Source: Penicillus capitatus
Taxonomy: Eukaryota; Chlorophyta
Direction: 5' to 3'
NCBI GenBank assembly: GCA_965649825.1
Contig: OZ287703.1
Span: 1,178,001-1,242,000, forward strand
DNA length: 64,000 nt
Position 1 is the stretch's first letter, and each line of letters starts with the position of its first letter. Below are positions 9,963-22,206 of this stretch, piece by piece. Both the position numbers and the translations under genes were made by a program. Under the pieces are notes generated by a model. It did no database searches. It saw nothing but the letters and a program-made list of their open reading frames with translations, and was not told where the DNA came from.

Positions 9963-11965
9963 TTAATAATGACATTCGACGTATAACGGATCGACCGATT
10001 CGTTCCATGAATGGTAGTACCTATCAGAGCAATGCAGGCATCTGCAAAGGACGTCATGAGCATGTCATGGCTCTACTTGTCCAATAGGACTTCTGCCGGA
10101 GACTTTCCACTTTCCACGATCTTCTCCAACTCTGACAGAAAGCTTGCCTCCTCATATCCACGACGCTCCAGTCCACCACGTGCAATTTCCAACATCTCTC
10201 GAGCGATATCCAACACCGTACCACCTTTGAACGGCGTCTTCAATCCTGTGCGTCCCACCTGAACGATGTGCATGCACAGTTGCATGCGATGCATAGAGAA
10301 TGTCTTCTTGCTTCCGTGTACAGGTAGTCTCGATCGTCCTGTGTCCACTTAGACACGAGATCCGATGCCTGAGTCAGTGCTTCTGTATCGTACATCAGAC
10401 CCACCCAAAGTGCAGGCAATGCACAGATCAGGCGCCATGGACCTCCATCTGCCCCACGCATTTCGAGGAATGTCTTTAGGCGGACATCAGGAAAGATCGT
10501 CGTCAGATGGTCCTTCCAGTCATCCATCGATGGAAACTCACCTACACACAGCCTTTCCACTCAACAGAATTCTCAGAGAAGACAACAAGCATACCAGGAA
10601 GCGCAGGGCATTTTCCATCCATAAAATCGCGGAACGACATCCCAAGGGCATTGACATAACCTCCCTTGTCGGGCCTAGAGTGCACACTCAAGCTGAGAGG
10701 CTCCTAAGCAGTCTCTGCTCACCGGTAGATGAAGTACATCGGAACATCGAGTGCATACTCGACATAGCGCTCAAATCCAAAATCTCTGTCAAAAACGAAG
10801 GGCAGATTGCCACATCGATCTGGATCGGTGTCCATCCAGACCTGACTCCTCAAGCTCAAGACCCTGTGAAAACGTGCACAGGTGGAGTCTATTCCACTCA
10901 AGATTGCCTCGTGGACATACCCATTCGGTTTCCCTTCTTCAAAGGGAGAGTTTGCAAACAGTGCTGTGGCGATGGGCTGCAGGGCCAATCCCGTTCTGAA
11001 TTTCTGAATCATGTCGGATTCGCTCTCAAAATCCAAGTTGACCTGCGAATTGTCATCGGAACTTGGTGATCGTGACCAGTGGCCCTGCCTGAATGGTACA
11101 GGTTCGGAACATCATGTCTCTTCCCCTTCCGCCTCTCGTCGGCATGTAACTCCGCATCAGTTTGTATCTGAAGACAGTCGTCGCACAAACACACTGTTCA
11201 GTTGCACGATATCTCGACAGCCATTTACTGTCCACCTATTCTTGGGCATGATCGGCACTTGTTCCAGAGAGGACTTGGGATCATATCCAATGCCAAGGAA
11301 TGCGGCATCTATCTGCTCGGCAATGGTCTTCACCTGGTCATACACAGAGTGAAGTAAACAGACGGCACGACGGCATGGGTGTGTTCGCACTTGATAGAGA
11401 TGCGAGTTGACTTCTGCGCAGGTTTGATGCAAGTTCTCTAGAGGTGCTCCACTGAGTTCAAACTGGCCTCCAGGTTCCAGTGTCACACTCTGCCCATTCA
11501 TTTTCACTCCTGTCCAGGCAGGCTTGCCCGTGTGGTTTTTTCGCTACAGGCGATAATGTCCTCACCGATGATGAGGTCCTTTTCCATGATGGGTTCCCAT
11601 CCAAAGCGCTTGTGCAGACTTTTGAGCAGCTGCTCGATTTTTGAATAATCCAAACGAGTCAAGTCATCTACATTGTACCCAAGTTTCTCATGTTCTGTTC
11701 CAATTCTGCACACTGTCGTCAACGCACGCCGTCTTCGAGCTGCAAATAATACGAACCTGAACTTGTTTCGCGTTTTGCATCCGGCTCTGAGAGAAGCAAC
11801 GAGATCCTCGTTCGTCAGCAGGCGTTCCGACAGGGCACGTGAACTGGCAGCAGAATGCACACCTGCGTCTCTTCCAAGTCTCCTTCTCGACGCACTCGAT
11901 ATTCGGTGGTAAGGACGCGCCAACGACCCAGACAAGAACGCTCTAAAGTGCAAACTCTGAAACAT
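9963..11965 (-). CDS. Glutamate-cysteine ligase, plant type
   Basis: This enzyme catalyses the first step of glutathione synthesis (glutamate + cysteine + ATP). The leader [19 protein letters not shown] looks organelle-targeting. Conserved plant/proteobacterial GCL blocks appear in order across about nine exons: [11 protein letters not shown] (split by an intron), [81 protein letters not shown] and [12 protein letters not shown]. The last exon, after an intron starting in LLDK, is [18 protein letters not shown] with a stop at 9963-9965. The internal signatures are intact and nothing suggests a pseudogene. Confidence 0.93.
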
Positions 11966-12091
11966 GTTACCGTTTGGCGAAACGGTTTCCAGTCTTTTAG
12001 TCTTATCTGTGTGCACGGATGTGACCGAGCTTAGCTAAGGATCGCGAGAATCCTGCTACTGCTGTCACTGATGGCAATGATCATCCACAAT

Positions 12092-13400
12092 TTAACCGTT
12101 GCTTTTGTCTACATTCTGTCGTCTCAATGCACTTGACAGTGTATTCTGCAGAAGCATGGCGATGGTCATAGGCCCCACGCCACCCGGAACAGGAGTCACC
12201 AATGAGGCACACTCCATGGCATCGTCAAACTTGACATCTCCCACCAGTCTATACCCTCTCTTGGCATCCGCGTCCTGACAATGACAGGACTGTCATCAAT
12301 CAACCGATCATACGCACTGTCAATTCTCTCACGTCGACGGCGTTGATGCCGACATCGATGACGACGCATCCCTCTTTGAGCCATTCCTTTGTGACCATCT
12401 CCGGGCAACCGCATGCCGCGATTACGATATCTGCCTCTCTCGAGATCTCTTTCCCATTCGGTGTCCTGCCGTGCAGAGAAGTGACTGTGGATGAGAGATT
12501 CACCTGACTGATATGACATACCGTGAGTGCACGGTTGTGACAGTGGCGTCTTTCTGCTGGAGCAACAGTCCCATCGGCATTCCGACAATGTTGCTTCGGC
12601 CAATCACCACAGCTCTCTTCCCGGCAATCTCGACATCATAACGTTTGAGCAGTTCCATACAAGCCTGTAACGTATAGGCACACGATAACTGCTCGATTCT
12701 TTTCCTGCAAAACGCTTTCGGTGATACTTTGGGTGTGCATGACACAAAAAGCGGGGAACGATTCTTCAATGCCATCAGACCGATGTTCATGGGATGGAAT
12801 CCATCCACATCTTTCTCGAAACTGATGGCATCTAACACCGCCGTCTCGTCGATGTGACTCGGAAGGGGCAATTGCACAAGAATGCCGTGGATACGCTCAT
12901 CCTCATTGAACTCGCGCACTACCTAAACACACGACGAACGCACAATCGACATCAGACATCCAGCCATCCTCCAATGCTCACACCCGGATCAAGTCATCTT
13001 GTGCAATGGTATCGGGCAAATAAGAAGAGTGAGACACGATGCCCACTTCTTTGCATGCACGTTCCTTGTTGCGTACATATGTTTCGGAATCTTTCCGATT
13101 GCCCACGAGAATGACGGCCAATCCAGGGACCTAGATTCTGGGGCACATGGCGATCGAAGCCGTTAGATGGTCGACTCTTACGACGCCGGACTGCTCGATG
13201 TGTTCAGCGATTTCTCCCCGTATCGTCTTGGCCACCGCCTTACCGTCTATGAGCTTAGCCGACATCACTTCTGTTCTCTCGGCGTACGTGTGCAGACGCA
13301 GAGGGCGACAGCGACGTGAAGGCGAGGACCTTCGGATTTGCCAACGGCAGGATCGAAGAGAGATTTTCAATGGCGACGGCGACGCGGTCAGCTGCTGCAT
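12092..13400 (-). CDS. folD: Methylenetetrahydrofolate dehydrogenase/cyclohydrolase
   Basis: This bifunctional one-carbon enzyme interconverts 5,10-methylene-, methenyl- and 10-formyl-THF. The N-terminal ~45 residues ([20 protein letters not shown]) look like an organelle leader before the FolD start [19 protein letters not shown]. Later exons give the catalytic YVRNK region ([16 protein letters not shown]), [17 protein letters not shown], the nucleotide-binding [18 protein letters not shown] and the C-terminal signature [19 protein letters not shown]. The stop is at 12092-12094. Internal introns are about 50 nt. The gene is divergent from the sterol reductase gene with 61 bp between start codons. 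Confidence 0.93.
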
Positions 13401-13461
13401 CGCTCCACAATCATTGACCCAAATTGGTCTCTGTTTGGCAGATCATTGATTGGGTGAAACC
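13401..13461. promoter_or_regulatory. 61-bp head-to-head intergenic region (folD / sterol reductase)
   Basis: This is the only DNA between the two divergent ATGs (13400 minus, 13462 plus), so it must hold both 5' leaders and any core promoter elements, unless these extend into coding sequence. No TATA box is obvious. Confidence 0.5.
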
Positions 13462-14945
13462 ATGGCGACGTCTGTAGCCAAAACGAAATTCGAATTCTTT
13501 GGACCTTACGTCGGACCCTTCGGCATCATCTTGGGACTTCCCACTGTCTGCTACGCCCTTGCATTTCTCGTCGTGGGCACGGATGTATCGGACTGGAGGG
13601 CGCTCTGGCAGAGCACGGAGATCATGTCACCGTTCGGATGGATTGCTGTCTTTGGCTATCTCGCCCTCGTTCTTGCCATGCATCTACTGCTCCCAGCCAA
13701 GACCAAAAAAGGCGTTGTCCTGCAGGACAATGTGACTTCGTTGAGATACCGGCTCAATGGTGTGATCTCACACTTTTATCCGACTGATATCACGGGCGTT
13801 TCCTGGTAGGACTGTCTGTGTTCGTGCTGATTTATAGCACTGTCTTCTGCCTCACCTTTCTCAATGATTCTCTCGATCTGAGTGCAGTCCACCGTCAATG
13901 GGTGCCATGTCTCACAGCTTCGTTGAGTATCAGCATCGGGCTTTCCATCTATCTCTTCATGTCTTCATTTCATCCGAAGGCAAAGCTGGCCAAGGGTGGG
14001 CAGACTGGATACCATCTGTAAGATCTGCCCACAGTTAACAGACCATTGTCGTCTGTTCTCTCTGCAGATATGATTTCTTTATGGGGAGAGAATTGAATCC
14101 GCGTCTGGGTTCTTTGGATTTGAAGGAGTTCTGTGAGCTCTATCCTGGACTCATCGGCTGGACGTTGCTGAATCTGAGCAACTGTCATCAGCAATGGCAG
14201 CAGTCCTTTGGACACATCACTAATTCAATGGTGTTGATAAACGTTTTTCAGTTTATCTACGTCTTCGATGCACTTTACTATGAACCATCCATTCTGACAA
14301 CGATGGATATCACAAGTGATGGATTTGGATTCATGTTGGCGTTTGGAGATTTGACATGGTTGCCTTTCATCTACACTCTCCAGTCCAAATTCCTCGTACA
14401 CAATCCCACGGTGGGCAGGCATCTTGCCATCCATTCCATGATTCCCATGGGACGTCTGCAATGGATACCAACGGATTGCTGTAGGAATTGTCTTTGAGCT
14501 ATGCGACGTTCGTTGTCTGCCTAAATATTGTCGGTTATTGGATTTTTCGTGGAGCTAACAGCCAGAAAGATCAGTTCAGACGAGATCCATTGAATCCATC
14601 TGTTGCGCATCTCAAGTTCATGAGGACCTCCCGTGGACGCAATCTCATTGTTTCGAGTTGGTGGGGACTTGCACGTCACATCAATTACACAGGTCTCCCC
14701 AACCCTTCCATTCTCTCTTGGCTATTTAGATTTTCCTTTTATCAGGCGATTGGCTAATGGGTCTCTCTTGGTGTCTCACCTGTGGCTTCGCATCGCCGGT
14801 TCCTTACTTCTATGCCGTGTACTTTGGCATCCTTCTCGTTCACAGAGATCGCCGCGATCAAGAATCGTGTCGGGCAAAGTACGGTGCAGACTGGGACGCG
14901 TACTGTGCACTTGTCCCTTACAGATTTGTCCCTTACATTTACTGA
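13462..14945 (+). CDS. Delta14-sterol reductase (ERG24/FACKEL/LBR family)
   Basis: This ER membrane enzyme reduces the C14-15 double bond with NADPH in sterol synthesis. Five exons join in frame (13462-13759, 13810-14017, 14068-14410, 14485-14692, 14746-14945), giving 418 residues with many hydrophobic helices. Family signatures are GRELNPRLGSLDLKEFCEL, PGLIGWTLLNLS, VFDALYYEPSILTTMDI, DGFGFMLAFGDLTWLPF, RGANSQKDQFRRDP, SWWGLARHINYTGDWLMG and RFVPYIY at the C-terminus. The blocks fit C14 reductase better than DHCR7, but substrate assignment within the family is by resemblance. Confidence 0.9.
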
Positions 14946-15061
14946 TGCTGATTTTCGCTGTTCTTCGCACTGGTATTGTCGTCTGTAGACAACAGCTTCT
15001 GGATCTCGCTTGTCCGTGTCTGGGGAGGGGCCATTTGATCGATCCTATAACAACGACTTGG

Positions 15062-16005
15062 TTATCGGACACAAATCCTAAAGTCACGCGCCGACATGCT
15101 TTGATACATTTCTGCCTCCATGGCTTTTTGACGCATCGCCTCCTGTTTACTGATTCGACGAAATGGCATGTAAGCTTCCCTATACACTCGCCATGTCATC
15201 CATGGTTGTGACATCTGTTGACAGACATACCACCAGGGGGAGACCCATTCCTCTTCAACTTCTTCCACGCCATTATCTGTCCAGCCAATCACTTCATACG
15301 ACAGAGAAGCAGGAGGATTCGTACCTTTAAGATGACTGGGAGGATCAGGAGCATCCAACAGATCCCATGATTCGAGAATTCCTCGAACCGTTCCTATGGG
15401 AAAGTGGTCCTTCGCGTAATGGAAGCTCCCCGTGGCGATGCCGCCCCACAAGCCCGTTCGAATTCCCGAACGATGTCCGTCTAGATGACAGCTCTCAGCA
15501 GAGTCTTGATATGTGTCCTGTGATCCGAGAGACGTTGGGATGCAGAGAGAATGTACCCAGCGGCTGTCCCGCCTATCCAACTGTTGATCGGATCTGCTGC
15601 TCCACGCACAAAACGTGCCGCCTCTTGAAACACTGCCATCCAAAAGTGTGACCAGATGTCTCAAAGAGTGATCTCCGCAAACGCAAGACATACTTGCAAA
15701 GTACCCCATCAGAATAATACACCCATGAAAGCCAGACCAACAGGAAGCGCCAAGCGGTCTGGAAGAAGACAGCGATCGCTGAGAGACGGTGCTACCAGGA
15801 GACACGTTCACTTGGAGTAAACGGCGGCGGCATAAGTGCCCCCGGAAAGACCCAGCAGTCCTGTAGACATATTTTCAGGGGCGATCTCGGCGTCGCAGTG
15901 CCGTTCACCTGCGAAGAATAGTTTCCGAGCTACTCTGCTTAAGCAACTATTCTCAACATCCAACAGCGCGTTGTCGTCGCGATCTCGATCCGCATTCCGA
16001 TGCAT
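15062..16005 (-). CDS. Tim17/Tim22/NDUFA11-family inner-membrane protein
   Basis: Exons on the minus strand start at ATG 16005 and are separated by 53-nt introns. One spans the junction after TYAAAVYS, and one lies between GYILSASQ and GLWGGIATGSFHYAKD. The spliced protein reads ...ILMGYFANIWSHFWMAV, FQEAARFVRGAADPINSWIG, GTAAGYILSASQ. The RG.ADP.N..IGG.AAG pattern is typical of the Tim17 superfamily and is closest by eye to complex I subunit B14.7/NDUFA11. A ~95-residue hydrophilic C-terminal extension with WVSPWW and YREAYMPFRR is not part of the core fold. It could be a complex I accessory subunit or a translocase component. Confidence 0.6.
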
Positions 16006-16291
16006 GGAGAAGAGGTCAGATTCACCAACCGCTGATAAGAATGAGGCTGGCCATTGGGATGGTCAAGAGCCTTAGTAACAACAAATACGGGGGTTACTTT
16101 GATTTATCCGAAGTCTGCTACTAAAACAATGACATACAGGTTCATTTGTTTTTGTGTTGGCCTTCTATAATGTGCTTTTTGTCAACTGAACACATAAACA
16201 AACATAATGACACAGGAAATGATCTAAACCAGACGCCAAACAGTGGTCTGACGAAAAAAAGAAATCACCCAGTGAATCTCGCGCGATACAA

Positions 16292-17541
16292 TTAGAAGTG
16301 TTCAAAAAAATCAATAGCAAAGCCTAATGCCTCTTTCTCATACCCATCGTCCCTCAAGCGCTCAAGCATCTGCTTGATCTGCATTCCAGATGCGCCCAAT
16401 TTTTTGACTGTCGATACACCACCAGCAGGCTGACGGGGTTTGTAGGTTGGACATTCTGCTCTCAAACGTGGAAGCAAGATTTCCATACCGAGAGTCCATG
16501 CATTGGTCATGTTCAGATGAGCAGCATGTTCAATGAGAGGCAGAAGCTTGGAACAGATGTCTATTTTGCCAGTCTGGACAAACGCCAGAGATTTCTTTGC
16601 TGGCTTGGGCATGACATCTGTCGGCGAAGACGGAAAAGATGGATAAGAAGGAAGCGGATAGTAGGAGTATGGCCCGTCGTATGTCATCGAATGGGCCGAT
16701 GGGATGTTTGGAATGTATTGCAGATAACGGTAACCATTTGTGTTCGACGTTTGATTGCAGTGAGCCGGGGGCGGTGGAGGAGGAGGGGGCACGTGGTAAG
16801 GAAGCACAGTCCCAGGAGGTGAATTGTATGCATGACTCAAATCAGCAAGGGAAAGCATCTGTCCAGGACAAAGCGACTCCATTGGGGGATGTGGCTGATA
16901 GGGTGACGGTGCCATTTGCGGTTCACCCTCCCCATACAACGGGTAGTACTTTGGCATAGGCGGCGGATACACGGCACCGAGATGAGTGGGGGGAATTCTG
17001 GATGTGGATGGCATGGCATGTGGCGGAGAAGCAGGATGTCCAGGTACCACCCAAGCACCAGCATCGATGCACATCTGTCTGGAGAGGGCTTCCTCCAACT
17101 GACTGAGGACACACTGAAAATCATACTTCTTGGCTAATGTTCCAACTCTTTCCTATCAAGAATATCCCCGTCTTGCAAAACAGGCAGCCGGACATTCCAT
17201 ACTCTTGTTTGTAATGATCTAAGTGCGATATTCAGATTCTGTTCTCCTGATGAAATCGGATGGGCCATGTTTAGCAGCAGGACCCAACTGTTCCGGTCAT
17301 CCTTCCCCACATGCAGAACTCCGTCCTCCAGTGGACATTCCTCGAGAATGCTTCTCAGTACAGACGACGTCGCCATGAGAAGATTGGAATGCGTGTACAG
17401 CGGCGCAACACGTACGTCGGCGTTGGCGCCGTCACCGTCGTCGTCGAATGTCAGTTTGAGGTCTGCCATGAAACTGCAGACGCATGTACCGTCAAAAGGA
17501 AAATACAAAGGCAGTGCCATTTCCGCTGCAAAATTCGACAT
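16292..17541 (-). CDS. BTB/POZ-domain protein with long proline-rich region
   Basis: Exon 1 (from ATG 17541) carries a BTB-like fold: DVRVAPLYTHSNLLMATSSV, LRSILEECPLEDGVLHVGKD, WVLLLNMAHP. A ~50-nt intron ending just before GAAAGAGTT joins SLQTR to ERVGTLAKKYDFQCVLSQLE, which matches the last helices of BTB domains. Residues ~150-320 are Pro/Tyr-rich with an eight-Pro run (VPPPPPPPP). A conserved-looking helical tail ends ...FAIDFFEHF. BTB proteins usually mediate dimerisation or Cul3 recruitment; no partner domain identifies this one further. Confidence 0.7.
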
Positions 17542-17867
17542 CGGTCGGATGCACCCTTCGAACGGCGGGTTTCGATGATGATTTCAGACGGAATGCTTCG
17601 TGCCAAATGGTGCGAGCGCATGTGCTCATCATCACGTCACATCATCTTCGAGACTATATCGTAACCGACATGACGGACGGGCTCACTCCGAAACGGGAAG
17701 ACTATTCGAAAGGAGAACGTGAGATATGAGCGCCAGAATGTTTCGCACTTTGCTGTTGTGCCTCCCTCTGGTCTTTGTGCGCTCATGAGTTGAGTCATCA
17801 TCTATTTCTGTTTTTGCAATTGTACGATTGGTCTTGCCCTTGTCATTCTATTCCATTGGCCGTGACC
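17542..17867. other. Intergenic stretch without a convincing gene
   Basis: Only short plus-strand ORFs are present (for example MTDGLTPKREDYSKGEREI at 17671). It probably holds the 5' region of the BTB gene and the 3' region of the gene at 17868-18768. Confidence 0.4.
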
Positions 17868-18768
17868 TTACGCACCAACTGAACGTCTCTGCAGAATGAC
17901 TCGTCCTGGCGGACATCTGGCATTCACTCCGCATTGCATAAGTCGAGACAAGGACAGCGTGCGCGCACGAAGCTGCTGACTGAACTCACTCCTCTCGCTC
18001 GACACCTTTCTGAAAACATCTGGATGCCTGGCATTGAAGAATGAGGAAACTGTATTCTGCGCCATTCGCGAACCAGTGAAGTCTGTCATGCGCAGATTTA
18101 GATTAAGCGGAGGGGACGCTTGGAGTTGATCCTTCTACATGGCAAGTAATCCTATGGCACGGATGACATGTGTCCTGAATAACATCAGAAACAGTGTCCA
18201 TTGTTGGATCATTGATCATCGACAAATCTTTACCAAATATCTGTTCAGAGACGAGGGCAGTACATTGCTTCCTTTTTGAATGGCAAATACAATAACCTCA
18301 CCAGAATCAAAATTTCTGTCAAAAGGATCCGCAGGCAACTTCTGTTCGCCACGTGCCTCAATCTACGTAAAGATCACATGATCGACATCCATAGACAATG
18401 TGGAAGGATCTTATGACAAGCTCGAAATGTGCCAGTTCAGACAGCAACAGCCTGGACTGCATTGCATTGGTCCATCAGAACAGCATTCAGCAGATCTGTC
18501 AGCAGATGGAATTTCTTTGCGGTAGCAGGACATCGGGATAGGTGCCAGACAGTGAGTGGATCATACACTAGGAAGCATAACTGCCTCTACGCTAAAGCTC
18601 GATACGAAGCAGCACTGTCACTTGAGGCACAATCGAGATGATCTGGCCAACGCCGGTGTTAAAACGTCCCACGACCTAACGCAACTCGCTATCTCATCAC
18701 ATTCACATCTGCCTTGTTGGTCGCTCGGTCTCCTTGTTCATGGCATTGCTTGCTTCCATCTGGTCCAT
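17868..18768 (-). CDS. Probable multi-exon gene, unrecognised
   Basis: Minus strand: ATG 18768 opens MDQMEASNAMNKETERPTR. Several short exons with ~50-nt introns follow. A well-behaved exon near 18360-18240 reads IEARGEQKLPADPFDRNF then GEVIVFAIQKGSNVLPSSLN, with an upstream part ending LLLSELAHFEL. The next exon is IFGKDLSMINDPTMDTVSDV, and the last, longest exon contains MTDFTGSRMAQNTVSSFFN and ends VILQRRSVGA with a stop at 17868. Composition is protein-like and the exons chain in frame, but no family was recognised. The start is 68 bp from the divergent PEP-mutase-family gene. Confidence 0.45.
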
Positions 18769-18836
18769 GTTGCTGGGTGATAGATGATGGTGTTCAGTGG
18801 CGACGATAACGATGATGCGTGCATTCGTTGTTCATC
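18769..18836. promoter_or_regulatory. 68-bp head-to-head intergenic region
   Basis: This separates the proposed ATG of the unrecognised minus-strand gene (18768) from the proposed ATG of the PEP-mutase-family gene (18837). Both starts are inferred, so the exact length is tentative. Confidence 0.3.
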
Positions 18837-20279
18837 ATGCAGATGCAGGCGCGTCCCGTACGACCAGGACGATCGACGACGCTGCGAATTCGGTGTGATG
18901 CATATTCGCGGGTGGCATCTCTTAGAAAAGCCCTTGCACGTCCTGGACTGTTGCTGGGTCCTGGCTGCCAAGATGGTATCAGCGCAAAACTGATCGAACA
19001 AGCTGGGTTTCCCTATACGTTTATGAGCGGCTTCACGACCTCTGCTGCAAGACTGGCGGCTCCAGATGTGGGCCTACTTACATATTCTGAGATGGTGGAA
19101 AGAGGTCGGGATGTTCACGAAGCCACGAAGTATATTCCGGTCATTGGAGATGGAGACACCGGCTATGGCAATCCTATGAATGTCAAACGCACTGTTCGTG
19201 GTTATGCTAATGCCGGATTTGCAGGCATACTCATAGAAGACCAGGTCCTCTTCAAAAAAGGAGATCACATGAATGTGTGATTATACATGAGTGTTTAGGA
19301 ATGGCCCAAATCTTGCGGTCATGTGAAGAGCAAAAGAGTGGTGTCGCGAAAAGAGTCTGTCCAGCGAATCGCGGCGGCCGTTGAGGCGAGGGATACATCG
19401 AACGACATCATCATTCTTGCTCGGACGGATGCGCGCCAGGCAGAATCTTTCGATGAGGCGCTGTATCGTATTCAGGCATTTGCGGATGCCGGTGCCGATA
19501 TGCTTTTCATCGATGCCTTGGAGTCCGTCGAAGAAATGGAGAAGTTCTGTGCTCTGTGTCCGTCCATTCCCAAGCTGGCAAACATGCTTGAGGGAGGTGG
19601 CAAGACGCCGATCTTAACGCCGAAACAGTTGGAGAACGTCGGGTATAAATTAGTAGCATACCCACTGTCATTGATGGGTGTCTCTATCAAAGCCATGCAA
19701 GAGGCGCTGGAGGGTCTGCGACATGGACAAATTCCCGATCTCAATTTCCGAGACATGCAAGCGATTCTGGGATTTGATGCCTATTTTGACGAGAGAGATG
19801 GGTATGTGCAGAAAGCAGAGGAGATCTTGGCCCGACAGACTGCCACTTCCTCCATCTCTTCAGCCGTCGGTTGTGCGGAAGAGGCGATCTCCGATACACC
19901 ACAAAAGAGAAATGGGACCACCGCGCCGACGACATTGGAAGCAGATGCCATCTTGACCCCTGAAGAGGAGGAGGCATCGAAGGCAGGCATTACCGTCGCT
20001 GTGGACACCGTGTCAGAGAAAGACCCACAGGAAGGAGAGAAGTCTGCAGAGAATTGGTTTCCGAGCTTTGCTCGAATCCGTGTCACAAACACAGTCCAGC
20101 AGGAGACGAAGATGGAGTTTAAGATACCAGTGGGATTCTTAAACGACGTCTCCAAATTTGTACCTGCCTTGAAAGACACAGATTTGATGTCCTTTGTGAC
20201 GAGAGAGCGTTTTCCTGATGGGGAACCTGTCCTGCACTTCACAGATGATGACGACCTCGTAGAGGTCTACTTGGAGTGA
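18837..20279 (+). CDS. Isocitrate lyase/PEP mutase superfamily enzyme with C-terminal extension
   Basis: Exons 18837-19244 and 19299-20279 are joined by a 54-nt intron between ILIEDQ and EWPKSCGHVKSK. The leader MQMQARPVRPGRSTTLRIRC looks organelle-targeting. Superfamily features are GPGCQDGISAKLIEQAGF, the Mg-binding GDGDTGYGNP and LIEDQ, the catalytic loop KSCGH, and ILARTDARQ, DMLFIDALES and YPLSLMGVSI. The KxCGH loop fits carboxyPEP mutase/2,3-dimethylmalate lyase-like members rather than true isocitrate lyase. About 150 residues follow the barrel: an acidic linker, then a separate block (FARIRVTNTVQQETKMEFKI, IPVGFLNDVSKFVPALKD) ending HFTDDDDLVEVYLE. This is not part of the usual enzyme. 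Confidence 0.8.
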
Positions 20280-20466
20280 CCCCTGCTCGCATCATGAACT
20301 TTACCTTCGATGGATTGCCTGTTCAGAAATCTCTGTCACATTCAAAGCACAACGCAGTTCCTGTCATGACTCTTTCGCGCATTAGATGCACCTGTGTATC
20401 TGCACGTTTCGCTTTACAGCGTTTCCTTTTCGCTTTCAGAATCATCATCCCGATCCCTTGAGGATG

Positions 20467-22206
20467 TTATGGTTCTTCGGTTGCCATGACAATAGATTCC
20501 ATTCCAAGTGAGTAGAGTAATCGATTTGGCGTCTTTGGTTTCAAAAACCCGCTGAGAATTTTGTCCTTTGTGGATGTATTGACCAATACAGCTTTCAAGG
20601 CTGCAGGTGTCAGATCTGGAAAATCTCCAAGGTAAACAGCGGCCACGCCTGCCACATGGGGCACTGCCATGGATGTCCCCGAAGCCCAAGTGTAGGCCTC
20701 GTCGTTCACTTCATCGCAACGACTGGCTCCACCACAAGCAGCATAGATATCGACGCCTGGGGCAAACAGATCCACGCATTTGCCTGTATTGCTCCATCTG
20801 TAGACGGATTCGGCATCGCTGTCCTTCGTTTCGCCAAATTTCGAACTCAGATCGGATGCGGCCACAGTAATGGTCTCCGGCACATTGGCTGGAGCAATCT
20901 GGCAGCTGTCTACCGCGCTGTTCCCGGATGCGACGATGACAGGAATCGCGTGTACATTGATGAGGTTTCTGACGGAGTCTTCCAAAGACTGAGACCATCG
21001 ACCAATTGACACACCGAGGGAGAGGGCCACCACAGCAGGCTTTTCATAGTTGTCTGCCACCCAATCCAACCCTGCAATAGTGGTGCTGATATTACCGCTT
21101 CCTTCGCAATCCAGCACGCGCACAGCAATGACATGTGCCTGTTTGGCAATGCCAACCGAACGGCCGATCACTGTGGAGGCAACATGCGTCCCATGACCAT
21201 CGCAATCTTCCGAATCGAGATTATCATCCACAAAGTCATATCTGTGCACGCATGACTGATAGCGAGAGAAACGAGAGAGGATCTCTCTACCCATACGACG
21301 CGCGTGAGCCTTCTTCATTCCATCGATCGAATTCTCGATGTGTTGAACGGATGCCAGAATCGAGAATATAGACGTTGACGCCTTTGCCGGTTCCTACTGT
21401 CGTACGCGTTCCATAGTGGTAGATTCTGTCGAGCGGGAGATCTCTTTGATCGATACGATCCAGATTCCACAGAGCCACATGGACATCTTGGGATTTCTCA
21501 CCGGGTGCATTCACGACAGTGCTCATCAGACCTTTATCCCTCTTAGACAATGTCTTCACTGACTCTTCCTGGAGTAAGTGTCCTGGAAACGACACGTCAC
21601 CCGAACAGGAGAATCATAAGTGTAGAGAGGCGTACTCTTGAAACGGAAATGAGCAAGTGTGTCTTTATTCTTGACAAGTGGAAGAGGATGTGAGGGATTC
21701 TGTCGAGGGCCCTCGGCTTTCATCACCATACCATCGCTCTCCACATACAGCACCTTATCGGGAAGACATCTCTCCAGTAGCTCCACTTCTTTAGAAGTGA
21801 ATTCGCCAGACAGACCTGTACCGTGTGCTAAGGGCGAAAGGCTGGTTATTGTGTACTGTGACAAACCGAAGATGGATTTTCGAAAGATGCGTCGACAACA
21901 GTTCGGTGAGAGACGACACTTCTGCTTCGAATTTTCAAAGTTTGGAATGTCCCAGTCAGCAATCTCCCCACGGCATAGCTTCTCTGCACGATAAAGACTG
22001 ATACTGTCCTAAATGATGCGAGAGCTCGTCACCATCGACGCCTGTGCCCTTTCCTGTCGCACCTTGAGAGCGATAATAAGAGCAAATGTCGCCGGCGGTG
22101 TTTTTCGGTCGAAAAGGTCACGTCTTGCACAAGACAGCGGAGAGAATAAACAATAGCAGACCACGATAGAGACCACGAGAAATCGCTGACAATGACGTCT
22201 TGACAT
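20467..22206 (-). CDS. Secreted subtilisin-family serine protease, proteinase K-like
   Basis: Exon 1 from ATG 22206 encodes a signal peptide (MSRRHCQRFLVVSIVVCYCL). An I9-like propeptide follows (SQYTITSLSPLAHGTG, VELLERCLPDKVLYVESDG). The S8 domain has the full triad: Asp in VYILDSGIRSTH, His in DGHGTHVASTV and Ser in GTSMAVPHVAGVAA; the oxyanion Asn is in VIVASGNSAVD. Cys residues around CEGSG, DSCQIAP and AACGGASRCDE suggest disulphides, as expected outside the cell. The stop is at 20467. The intron between the DSGIRSTHREF and YDFVDDN exons removes a short segment. Confidence 0.9.
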
